From Phialocephala subalpina (taxonomy: Eukaryota; Ascomycota; Leotiomycetes; Helotiales; Mollisiaceae), in NCBI GenBank assembly GCA_900073065.1, contig FJOG01000007.1:1175997-1239996 (forward strand): a stretch of DNA of 64,000 bases. The letters are read 5' to 3'. The position numbers were made by a program, and so were the translations under genes. Below, in pieces: positions 34,348 to 44,518 of the stretch (position 1 is the first letter of the stretch; the number at the start of each line of letters is the position of its first letter). The notes under the pieces are model-generated. The model was not told the DNA's origin and ran no database searches. It was given only the letters and a program-made list of their open reading frames with translations.

Positions 34348-35022
34348 GCGAAAAGTGAAAGATGGAGTAATGGAATTAGGGCGTAGGTTTACAATTGTTT
34401 TTCTAGGTAGGTATATTTTGGCCTCTTGCATAGTAATTGAGAATACGTTATATACTGCTGTTCTCTCTCTTTGGCATTGATGTGACCTCAGCTGTGGTGA
34501 CCGGTTGCCATGATCCATACGGACTTTGACATGCACGATGGGGGCGCGTCGGGGCGGAATCAAGCGGGGTAAAAAAAACTCGTCCCGCCTACGGCCGCGT
34601 AGCCAACTAAAATGATTTTCTAAGAGGACTGCTCTTAACAATACAGAAACCGATTTTCTTTCTCGATATCATCGCTTTCAAAGCTCATTGGTAGCCAAGA
34701 CAGTTGAAGCCGAGTGGCTGAATAGCGTCCAACCGGGCCCCTGAGTCGAGGCGCAGCCAAGACAGCTTTGTAATCAGCCTTGCTGTTATTCTTTTGCCAC
34801 ACCTTTTTCAGATGCTATTGGCTTTCTGTAATGCTTACTCAAAATTCATAATTGTTTACAGCGCTGAAGTGATAGCTATCAATTCAACAACATGTGGAAA
34901 ATTCTTCATGCTGGGGCTCTATATGAAGACGGCCGATTCGAGAGAATGTTACGGCGATCATACTGACTTCTCAGAACCGCCTCTAGCATTATTGCATCTG
35001 AACCTAAATTGCCAAGAAGTGA
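34348..35022. other. Intergenic, 0.67 kb, no supported gene
   Basis: Upstream region of the transcription-factor-domain gene. No zinc-cluster-coding exon could be found here in any plus-strand frame. A GCCGAGTGGCTGAA string at 34711 recalls a tRNA 5' half but lacks a partner arm. Confidence 0.35.
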
Positions 35023-36845
35023 ATGAGTATGAGGCTCGTATCTGCCCCAAGGCGATTGAGAAAGAATCGAAAGATCGTCGCCCTCGCATCTCATAACCCG
35101 CGGGAAGAAAAGCTGCAGCAACATGAATTTATCCTCGAGCTTCCAAGCGCTTCGGAAATGGATGTTCTTTCTCCAAGAGAAAGTGACATCGCGATAGCAC
35201 GAAGCGAAGACCTTGTCTTTGTGAATTTGGATGAATCTACAGGTCCAAGTCAAGACATGGGTACACGAAACCTGGTACGGTCCCACGTGATGAGAGACTT
35301 TCAACATAAGAAGCATCTCAAAGAGACCTCGAAAGCACGACGAAATCGGGCCATTTCGATGACTTTCGAAATAGGGAATCTTGAACAGGGGTTTGGCAAC
35401 TTGGTAGAGGAGATACGCAAAGATGACTGGGAGGAAGAGGATGCCCAACAAAGCATGGAAGTGGAGTTGTCCCTTCCAAGCCCTCAGTTGCTTCTGGGCG
35501 GAACCGAGCCATTCAACGTCGTACCCATAGCAGGAACACCAAGACTACAGCTGCTCATGCACTATTGTAAGCCTTATACGCCCAGATCAATCCGCAACGG
35601 TCAACTTACTGACGACTTTTAGACAACACCGTCCTACTCAACACCCTCATCCCAGTCAACCCCAAAGATAAATGGTTCAGCTACGCTATCACTGACCCAG
35701 CTCTCTTCCATGTCACAATGCTGCACGCTGTCATGCATCACGCCTTGGTCCATGGGGAGGAAGGTGGAGAAGAAGAGGCGCTCGCGTTGAAGAGTGAAGC
35801 GATTTCACTTGTGAATCGGAAATTGGAGGATCCAGTTGAGGGTATCAGTGATGTGACTATTGCTGTTGTGGCGAATTTGGTGCAATTTGAGGTTCGTATC
35901 AACGTTGTGATGCCCAGATGAGAGATAGAAGCTGACGGTGAAAAATTGTAGAACCAATCGGGGAATATCGAACTCTCCAGCGTTCATATGCGAGGTTTGC
36001 AGCGAATGATCGCTCTGAGGGGAGGACTAAACGTTTTGGGTTTGGCTGGCGTCCTGCGAAGAAAGATATTATGGTAAGCAGTTATAAAAGAGGATTCGTG
36101 GAAGTGATGAGCTGACGATAAAAATAGGGGAGATCTCCTTAACGCCACACTTGCAGGCACAGAGCCTCAATTCAGTTTGTCCAGTGCGGCAACAACTTCA
36201 GACCCATACGCATCACTGGGGGACTCAATCGAGATGTCTGGCCATCCGCCAGAATGCACTTGCTCATCCCAGTTCTCTTCACTGCTCCACGGGCTCCAGC
36301 TCATGTCCAACACGAAATCGATAAACACAAACCTTGAAGGATGTTTCAGCGATCAGATCTATCTCATGGAACGTCAGCTACTGTATCTATTCAAAGGAGT
36401 CCAGGAATTTTTTCACCTACACTCCCCAAACTGTAGAGCAACAGTCGTACCATGCATCATCGCCGCTCAGGTGTATCTGTACATGATGTTGCGAGACTTC
36501 CCGAGCGACGTGCCTATCTTTACAACGTTCATTGGGAGGTTGGAATCGACTTTCATATTGGAGGATGTTGTGGAAATATGGGAGGGGAAGCATGAGTTGC
36601 TCATTTGGGTGTTGACTTTAACATCTCTGGTCGCAAGAGGGGATCGGAAGTTGGAATATGTGGAGAATCTAGCAGATGTCTGTCAAATTGTTGGAATCGA
36701 AAGTCTCCAGGATTTGACCGACACCTTAGAGGTTGTTGCATGGAGAGATGCAAGACAAGATTTGAGTCTGGTGTCGCTTTGGAATGAGGTGCACTGTACG
36801 ATGGTGTTGGATGGCTCGGACTTTCAGTCGGAGGAAGGTGCTTGA
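35023..36845 (+). CDS. Fungal-specific transcription factor domain protein without zinc cluster
   Basis: Four exons: 35023-35566, 35623-35891, 35952-36073 and 36128-36845, about 550 residues. The N-terminal part contains VRSHVMRDFQHKKHLKETSK followed by ARR, the basic block typical of a group of ascomycete regulators, then PFNVVPIAGTPRLQLLMHYY and NTLIPVNPKDKWFSYAITDP, the start of the Fungal_trans_2-like helical domain, and HMRGLQRMIALRGGL, a motif common to that family. No Zn2Cys6 cysteine cluster is present at the N-terminus, as in many members of this subgroup. DNA binding is therefore unproven; it may be a regulator or co-regulator. It lies 0.7 kb after the oleate-hydratase-family gene on the same strand. 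Confidence 0.8.
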
Positions 36846-38368
36846 CAGCTTGACAGCTTGGAGCTAAGAGTGGGATTCAGACGGAGGGCGCCAAGGGTAA
36901 GTCTTACACAATCGATTCGAAGAATAATGGTCTGTGGACAGCCGAGAGTCGATAAGATAAGCTCACAGGCTGTTGTGACAAACGATCATGAGAAGCCATG
37001 GTAGATATTCAGGGACGACAGCATAGCTCAGGATGAATTATGAAGTCGAAGACTGAGGTTGAATGAAGGTAGCGAAGGAAAATAAGGGGTGATCACACTA
37101 GCCCTTAATGGATTAGCGAGACACGCTAGTCCTCATTAGAAATCATCCACGGGCACTCCCGTCCTCCTTCCTTTTCAAACATCTTCACATCCCTCACCCG
37201 TAAAGACCTTATCTTCAACACCATGTAGCTATTACCCATATGCACGAATGATCCTTCGAACAAGCCTCATGATCGATTAGGCAAGCTTGGAAGCGCCATA
37301 TGCCAGGTACCGCAGTCAAAAATGACCCCTTTCACGGCATATCATTCCCCAGATCTTCCTCAAACCTGAGTAACGTTACAACAAAGTTCTGACAATAGTC
37401 TTCTAGAGCCCTAATCGATATCTACTCTCCGGAATAGAGCCGCTCCTTCTTTTATCCCTACGCCACTCCGTGAAGCTTGGGTCGGAATGTCGCGCATGTG
37501 ATGAAGCGTGGCCAGGCACGGACCTCATTCCGATGCGCCCCTGGAAAATATCCCTTCATTGGACACGCGACGTTACCACGCGACGCGCTCATTTCGCTGT
37601 GTGCAAGTGCTTGCAGGACGGTGGATTGATTTTCCAGAAGTACATGCGCTCTGTGTCGACCACATCACGCTTCAGCAAGATTCTTATCTCTCTTCAAAAG
37701 CTTGAACGAGAAAGTATCGATAAGCTTCACCTTGATCTGGAGATACCTAGCGTCAATCGCTTTTTGGCGCCGTGGTCTGAGAAATGAGATGTATTGCAGA
37801 GCAGTTCTACTGGGTAACATCCTCAAGGGACGGACATTTAAGTCGATATCGTTGCAGGCATCACCCACCAGGTGTATCCCGCGGTCACTGTTGCAACGGA
37901 GATACTTCTCGAATTCTCCAACTACTGTAGTTCATCCGATGTCTTCACCTGGCACATTGTGTCTTGCATTCAGCATTCCTGGCTCCTCATCCACGTTCTA
38001 GGGGGTGGCGGAGAGGGGTCGGCAGGCTCTTAACCACGCTCAAGAATGAACACTATTGTTACAAGGACATGATTTCGATGCTACCAATGGCTGGTTGGTT
38101 AACTCTTCATGTTGCAGAATCAGGTCACATTTGAATTTGAACTGTCTAGTCCTGCTGTGGCAAAGGTATCCAGCTAGTTCATTTTTCGGTTGCAAAATGG
38201 ACTGGCTGGACCTGGCCTCTGGACATATAATGAGGTCTGCTATCCTCTTTTTTCATTGTACTCCACAGCTCCTTCAGCAGCAACGACATTCCTTCATCGG
38301 CCCAGTTGACCGATTTCATACTATACTTAGTTGTACATTCATCAGAGCGTGATTCACTCCTTCAAATC
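36846..38368. other. Intergenic, 1.5 kb, upstream of chitinase
   Basis: No supported gene. A TATA-like ACATATAATG lies at 38223-38232, about 140 bp before the chitinase ATG, followed by a pyrimidine-rich stretch (38238-38290), together a plausible core promoter. Confidence 0.4.
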
Positions 38369-39824
38369 ATGCTTTTCACTTCTAAGCTTGGCTTCCTTGG
38401 AAGCTTGCTTTTGTTTTTACCCACCGCCTTTGCAGGCTTCAGTTCATCTTCTACAACCAACCTAGCCGTATACTGGGGTGAGTATTCAGCGAAGGAGATG
38501 TTCACAACATCCAACTCTAATATGCTTCAGGTCAAAACTCTTATGGGCAAGGGACTGGATCTCTGGCCCAACAACGATTATCTTATTATTGTGCCAGTAA
38601 GTAAAATTGTTGTCTCAATGTAGGAATATGCTGACCCGACATAGATACACAATTCAATGTAAGTACCGACGAGTCTTCGATATGACTTTGCCATCTCATA
38701 TCACGTGTTTAGATCATCCCTCTGGCCTTTCTGATCACTTTGGGAAATCCCTCATTGAACTTCGCAAATGCTGGCGACAATTGCACTGCAATTTCGGGAT
38801 CAAATCTATTCTACTGCGCTCAGCTCGAGTAAGTCTTTTGTTACATCACATTACAGGCTTCTCTAATAAGACGAACAGAGCGGACATCGGCACCTGCCAG
38901 ACTACCTACGGCAAGACAATCCTCCTTTCAGTTGGAGGAGCGACTTACACCGAGGGTGGCTTCTCCACTTCTGCCGCGGCCATCAGTGCTGCCACGAATA
39001 TCTGGAAGATCTTCGGACCTCTGATAGACACGACTGTTCCCCGCCCATTCGGTAATGCAGTCGTTGACGGGTTTGACTTTGATTTCGAAGCCACGGTCTC
39101 CAATATGGCGCCTTTCGCAAACCAACTTCGCAACCTGATGACCACAAGCACGGCCACGACTGGAAAGGAATACCTCCTCACCGCTGCCCCCCAGTGCCCG
39201 TATCCCGATGCAGCGGACGACCAAATGCTTGCAGGAGCGGTTCCTTTTGACGCTATTTGGGTTCAATTTTATAATAACTATTGCGGATTGCAATCTTTCA
39301 CTGTTGGATCAAGCACCCAGAACAACTTCAACTTTGCTACATGGGACAATTGGGCCAAAACCGTGTCCCTGAACCCGAACGTCAAGGTCTTCCTCGGTAT
39401 ACCAGGAAATACTGGAGCAGGTGCTGGTTATCAATCTGGCAGCACGTTGGCGAGCATCATCTCGTATTCCAAAGGATTTTCTTCTTTCGGTGGCGTCATG
39501 ATCTGGGACATGAGTCAAGTCTACGCCAATTCCGGCTTCCTTTCCTCGGTGGTCAGCGACCTCGGGCAACCGGCCACGACAACTATAAGTGCGACTTTGA
39601 CCACATCGACTCTATCCTCGACGACAATATTGAGCTCTTCCACAGTCACGCCTACAACGCTTCAGACGGTAACTACGACGACTACGAGTGCTGGATCTAC
39701 TCCCACGACCCCTTTAGTAAACCAATGGAATCAATGTGCTGGTGAAGGGTGGACTGGTGGAACTGTCTGTGCCCCACCGTACGTTTGCACGTATCTGAGC
39801 GTTTGGTACTCGCAGTGTGAGTAG
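38369..39824 (+). CDS. Secreted GH18 chitinase (class III type) with C-terminal CBM1
   Basis: Five exons: 38369-38477, 38531-38596, 38645-38658, 38713-38828 and 38879-39824, giving 416 residues. The third exon is only 14 nt (NTQFN). A signal peptide is evident (MLFTSKLGFLGSLLLFLPTAFA). The catalytic domain starts LAVYWGQNSYGQGTGSLAQQ, continues TILLSVGGATYTEGG and carries the GH18 signature DGFDFDFE with the catalytic Glu last. A Ser/Thr-rich linker (about residues 325-378) leads to a 33-residue CBM1 with four Cys (QCAGEGWTGGTVCAPPYVC...YSQC). The enzyme cleaves chitin beta-1,4 bonds outside the cell, likely for nutrition or wall remodelling. Plant-type class III fold with a cellulose/chitin-binding module is common in filamentous ascomycetes. 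Confidence 0.93.
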
Positions 39825-40280
39825 ATTGGTGGTTGGTCAGGTGTTGGATGCATCTTTATTTCGACGGTTTGAGAAATGAGAGGGGGAAGTTACTGGCTGA
39901 GTGTTTTTGTTTTGCATATTGATCGCCTTACCTTCGACTGTATATATTTCTCGGTGGTTGAGGGATTCAGTGTTCTGATTTTGTATATGGTCTTTGCATT
40001 TTGTATTTAGGTTTAAATCGATTTTGGATACTTGACCTGGTTGATACTCACTACCCTGAACTTCTCTTTCTCACTGAGATTTGAGCCTTTCATGTGGGTT
40101 CTTTAGTGAGGCAAGTGCCTCCGACTTAGGATGGACGTGACTGCCGAATTGGTTTTTAGCAGGAGCGCTACGCTAGTCTGATGAATCGTTTCCTCGGACC
40201 GGGGTCTCAAGATTTTCTCCCCTCACCTTCTTCAAAACAAAGTCGTCCAACGTCTCTGTCAAAAGCTGCCCCAGAATGAT
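39825..40280. other. Intergenic, 0.46 kb
   Basis: 3' region of the chitinase and upstream of the first 2EXR gene. Nothing distinctive was seen. Confidence 0.3.
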
Positions 40281-41159
40281 ATGTCGACGAATGCTTCTCA
40301 ACCTCATATCGATACCAGCCGCCTCGAACCATTTCATCATTTCCTCGAACTACCCGTCGAACTACGGTGGAGGATCTGGAAGCTCGCATCGTTCATTCCA
40401 AGAAATGTCGACGTATGGAACAAGAACCTCTACTTTGGCACAGGAACAGACCGCCACGAAGGTACACCAGTCCCCCACTTTATGTCTTCGAGAACCCTTC
40501 CACCAGCGATCTTCCATATCTGCAGAGAGTCTAGGACCGAGGCTCTCAAGCACTATACATTTGAGTTCTCTGCGGAGAGAGACGAAAGGGCCTATGTTGT
40601 TTTCTCGAGACCTAGGATCTACATAAACTGGGATGTAGACACGGTCTGTCTCTTTCAACCTGACGTCTTTCAGCCTGACGTCTTTCATCCAGTCCCAATG
40701 CCGATGCGCAGCGACAATCACTATGAGAATACCGATGCCTACAATTACTATAAGAGTACCGTTGCCTTCACTGGCAGAATGGAGGAAACGGGTCTCAAAT
40801 CGGTGGCGTTCAACATATATATGCAGTACATATCCACTCGCGGCAACAATCGAGACATCGATATCCCTTACCTGCGGTCGGCGGAGCTTCTGCTCATACG
40901 TAGTGCAGCGTTCGAAGAGTTGATACTGTTTTGCGATGCTTCCTGCTACCATGACAGCATCCTAGTGCCTGTTGGTGGTCCTGTTAAGTTCGAGGATCTA
41001 TCCCAGGTAGAACTGGAAGCTATTGGCCCTGAAAATATCTTGATCGCGGGCAAGAAATTGTTCGATGCGTACTTTTCATGGGCAATAAATGAGGATGATG
41101 AGGTTCGTGAGAAATACCAGTTGCTCAATGTCCATCTCTGCAGAGTCCAGAGACATTAG
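40281..41159 (+). CDS. 2EXR-domain protein (intact copy)
   Basis: Intronless, 292 residues. The start contains FHHFLELPVELRWRIWKLAS followed by FIPRNVDVW, the hallmark of the ascomycete 2EXR domain (F..LP.ELR..IW...), then PAIFHICRESRTEALKHYTF and RIYINWDVDTVCLFQ. The family is widespread and expanded in filamentous ascomycetes and has no established molecular function; the first lines recall F-box-like sequences. A 15-nt tandem duplication makes FQPDVFQPDVFHP at about 40652-40692. Two further copies lie 0.4 and 1.8 kb downstream on the opposite strand, both damaged, so this is the only clearly functional member here. Confidence 0.85.
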   Translation: MSTNASQPHIDTSRLEPFHHFLELPVELRWRIWKLASFIPRNVDVWNKNLYFGTGTDRHEGTPVPHFMSSRTLPPAIFHICRESRTEALKHYTFEFSAERDERAYVVFSRPRIYINWDVDTVCLFQPDVFQPDVFHPVPMPMRSDNHYENTDAYNYYKSTVAFTGRMEETGLKSVAFNIYMQYISTRGNNRDIDIPYLRSAELLLIRSAAFEELILFCDASCYHDSILVPVGGPVKFEDLSQVELEAIGPENILIAGKKLFDAYFSWAINEDDEVREKYQLLNVHLCRVQRH

Positions 41160-41560
41160 CAAAGAGCAGCGGTCAATGACCAGAATACTTCGAAGTTCGC
41201 TCTTTTGCGCGTACTTTGCATGTTTGTCCAAGCCATGTCTTAAATATTTTGCATTATTTCCTCAAGTGATTGATCCATATCGCCACGATACCTTGCGCCG
41301 CCGTATACAAACCAAGAAACCAAGGCAGGGTTCAAACAAGATTGAAAACTACACCAAAGAATCGGATCGCTACATATGGAGAGGCAGGAACAGATGCACA
41401 TTTCGGCCGTTCAGACTGCGAGGCGGGCATCCAGAGACTTGGAACCCGAACTTCAGTCTGGATTTCAGCCCTGTATGAGTTTCCTTCTACCTGAGTACAT
41501 GAGAAAACCAAAACTCTACAACAAATAGTACGGTTCTATTGATCTTACATCGCCAGTCCA

Positions 41561-42562
41561 TCAATTCGTACCCTGAAAGCTACCGAAGCCCTGCAAAAAG
41601 GCCTCTACACCGCTCCCTAGAATCTTATATGGCCTAACCTTGAGAGATTTCATCTGCTCTCGCTCGGTATTGTTGATCCAGTGCGAATAGTCAATATATT
41701 GATTCAACCGCCGTTTCATTGTGTTCAACAACTTCTCATCGAGAGTAAGCTTCTCTTGTGGGATATCCCCGAATGCGATAAGGTCGGCAGCCTTCAGCTC
41801 TGCTTCATTATCTCCGGTGTCTCTGTTCCCCCATCCATGTTCGTCGAAGAGGATTAGCTTTTCTAGCTGGCCCTGGAGCGGAATGGGCTCAAAGAAAAAG
41901 TTGTAACGTAGCAGCAAGCTGGTGGGGGGCCCGCTCCAGCTCGTGACTTTCTTGGGGGAATGGGTGTTGAGGGCAAGGTATTTCAAACCCTTTTCCTGCA
42001 GTCTTTGAATGAATTGATACAGCCGTGTATCTGGCCGGTGCCGTACGTTGCGATAATCCAGATTGGCTGCCCCGGCCTCCTAGAAAGCATTTGGGCAAAA
42101 GAGACAGACTCTGTCGACTGCCCAATTGATGTACATTGGAGGTGTTGATAAGGTGAACCATCCTCGCATTTCGAGTGGCCGACCTGGAACAAATTTTGAG
42201 TTTCTCTCTATGACCTCCTGAGATGCTCCAAACTCAAGAGAATAATGTTTGAGACCCTCGCCCCTCGATTCTTGGCAGGCATGGAGGACTGTTGGTGTTG
42301 GCCTAGTAGAATGAAGTGCATGGAGCACGAAATTGAACTCAGAATCTCGGCCACGCTTTGAGATGATCTCTAGGCTTTCGCTCCAGATATCCACGTTCCT
42401 TTGGGTAAAGGAAGCTATTCTCCAGATCTTCAATCTCAACTCGATCGGAAGCTTCTTGAAGCAAAGGAACGTCTGTAGATCGACTGTAATGACGTTATCC
42501 GAGCTAGGTATGGAACTCGAAGTTCCAGCGATGTCTTCTTCTGCATTCGCTTCTCCGGCCAT
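41561..42562 (-). pseudogene. 2EXR-domain paralogue with one in-frame TAG
   Basis: From ATG 42562 the frame reads FLCFKKLPIELRLKIWRIAS followed by FTQRNVDIW, PTVLHACQESRGEGLKHYSL and MYINWAVDRVCLFCPNAF, then meets TAG at 42082-42080. The same frame continues directly with EAGAANLDYRNVRHRPDTRL and remains open for 173 codons to a stop at 41561, ending TEREQMKSLKVRPYKILGSG. The rest is undamaged, so this is either a very recent pseudogene, a sequencing error, or a gene read through or spliced around the TAG. A 39-nt in-frame intron ending in the same TAG would need a poor GTCGAC donor and delete a conserved segment; I find it unlikely. Confidence 0.72.
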
Positions 42563-42994
42563 GTCTGCACAGAGTGCAAAGTGGTGGTCTAGACAATCGA
42601 ACTTTGGTGAGATAGTTTTGCGGACAAACGGCCGAGCAACCTAATTTTCAAGAGTCTGCCTGCCAAAATTAATATCAGAAATGTTTTCTTGCAAAAAATA
42701 CAGAATCTTACGAGAGAAGTCTTCACGCAACCGGTGATCAAACGCAAGGTTGGTTTGAATTCGATGAAGTTGTCGAGGCTGTGAAGGAAGGATCGACGAC
42801 GAGGGGCGCAAACCCCGCTAGCGGAAACGTGCAGTAACTTGTTTTAGGGCATGGTTTATTTTTAACCAGTTTGCCGTGTTTCATTGATACCGGGGGTCTC
42901 CCGAAGTTCACTCGACCTCCTCTCATTGTTGGAGTAGCTTCATCGACAATATCTTCTTTTGGTCGATTCGTTGCCCACCGCGGGATGGCCAGTG

Positions 42995-44055
42995 CTAATG
43001 AAATACCCCATGACTTTCCATCAATCTGTCCTCCCAAAGCTCCAACAAAAAAGAGAAAATTTCAACATCACTCCCAATCACCTTGCAGAATTTGACATTT
43101 ATGGATTTCAACTGCTCCCTCTCTGCGTCGCTAATGGAATCCACTCGTCTGAAAAACTCCCTTAAACTCGTCTTTCCTTTCATCAAATCTCGCGTTCTTC
43201 CCCAGCCACTGCGCTAGAATGTCTTTGAATGAGATAGGGTCCGTGGTTGATATCATTCTCTGTTCGACTGTGTTGGTCCAACCAATATCGGTGAAAAGAA
43301 TAAAGCTCTTCGAGCTGCTCTTGAACCGGAAGGACCTCATAAAAATCTTGATGATGGAACGGCGTGGGTCCTCGCGAAGTACTGCTCACGCTCTAGCTTC
43401 GATAGACATTCACGGCAAGATACTCCAGACCCATGGTCTCCAATCTATTAACGAAGTGGAATAAAAACCTGCGTTCCAAAGGGGCTGAAGCAGTCCCCAG
43501 CTATCCGGACCCACAAAAGTGAATTGGAAAAAACAGCCAAACTCTATCGATCGCCCAATTGATGTAGTTTTTGGGTGGAGAATGAACAGCAGATCCGTCT
43601 CCATCTTCCAATGGCTCAGATAGACCAAACTCAAGCGTTTAGTGCTTCAGGCCTTCATAGTGCGACTCACGGCAGATGTGTAGAACTGCTGGTGGCGGCC
43701 TGGTGGTAGAGATGGTTCCCATTGCAGATATCTTCTCTTTGAAGTCTAGCGTGCTGTTGGCGAAAGAAGTATGAGTCCAGATATCCAAGTCCCTTTGCGT
43801 GAAGGAAACAATCCTCCAGATCTTCAGTCGTATCTCGATAGGGGACTTGCAGAAATGATGGAACGTTTGCAGGCTCATCCACTGCAGACCCCACCGTGCG
43901 AGAATGCGCCTTGACCGAATCTGTTGATGTAGACTCCTCAAAGTTCCTGGCCTCTGGCGATACTTCGTCACCAAGAACGAGAGCGCCCCTTTCTCCATTT
44001 CCTAGCCCAGCTGAATGTTCCTGTTCGCGAAGAACGTTGGGTGCTTCTGCCATTT
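42995..44055 (-). pseudogene. Decayed 2EXR-domain paralogue
   Basis: Minus-strand remnants in order: an N-terminal piece starting MAEAPNVLREQEHSAG (ATG 44055), then, in a different frame, LQTFHHFCKSPIEIRLKIWR followed by IVSFTQRDLDIW and PPAVLHICRESHYEGLKH. A TAA follows where paralogues have Tyr (LKHY), then NYINWAIDRVWLFFP, a TAG, MGLEYLAVNVYRS, another TAG, FHHQDFYEVLPVQEQLEELY, and finally in yet another frame DAEREQLKSINVKFCKVIGS. So at least three stops and two frame changes interrupt it. The collinear similarity to the copy at 41561-42562 shows common origin. No restored product is implied. Confidence 0.8.
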
Positions 44056-44202
44056 TGACCAGGACTGGGCGGGATTGGTTTGATCGATATGCGTAGGGAA
44101 GTGGGTTGACAGTATTGTGCAAGCGAAGGAGCAGTGGTATCGTGAATGGTTTGTCTATCGAAGCTATATCAGGATCTCTTCTCTAGACCTTGGATGATGA
44201 CC

Positions 44203-44478
44203 TTACTGAATAGTCTTCTCAATTATTTTCTGTTGTACTTTCGTGATGTCGTTGGCATTGTGGAACAAAAGCTGTATGTAGAAGTTGATGACCAGGCTGC
44301 AAGGAAAAGCAAACAAGATAAGTAAGGGGAATTTCCAACCCCGCTTGCCGAAACGGGCAAATGTTTGCTCTTGGACAACCGACTCGATTCCATGTCTTGC
44401 CATGACTGATCTATTGATAATTGAGTGATGTCTTTTCTTTCTTCCCTCACACGAGGTCGTATTCATACAAGAAGCCAT
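44203..44478 (-). CDS. Small hypothetical single-TM protein
   Basis: 91 codons from ATG 44478 (a second ATG starts MARHGIESVVQEQTFARFGK). A basic segment (RFGKRGWK) precedes one hydrophobic stretch, FPLLILFAFPCSLVINFYIQ, and a polar tail. It lies 40 bp beyond the stop of the kynurenine monooxygenase gene on the same strand, so it could equally be 3' UTR. I do not recognise it. Confidence 0.25.
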   Translation of the reverse strand: MASCMNTTSCEGRKKRHHSIINRSVMARHGIESVVQEQTFARFGKRGWKFPLLILFAFPCSLVINFYIQLLFHNANDITKVQQKIIEKTIQ

Positions 44479-44518
44479 TTAGGCCATACTTACATTATGG
44501 GCAACCTCACCGACAGCC

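Noticed and set aside
34705..34770. tRNA-like string (GCCGAGTGGCTGAA followed by GAGTCGAGGC)
   Set aside because: The A-box-like part is reasonable, but there is no proper B box, no acceptor stem pairing and no anticodon arm.
30132..36845. Secondary-metabolite gene cluster
   Set aside because: There is a transporter and a possible regulator but no polyketide synthase, peptide synthetase, terpene cyclase or P450.
37470..38060. Several short plus-strand frames between the regulator and the chitinase
   Set aside because: None has a domain, a consistent frame or splice structure.
42080..42118. 39-nt in-frame intron that would remove the TAG in the second 2EXR copy
   Set aside because: Needs a GTCGAC donor, is shorter than usual, and would delete the conserved VDRVCLF segment.
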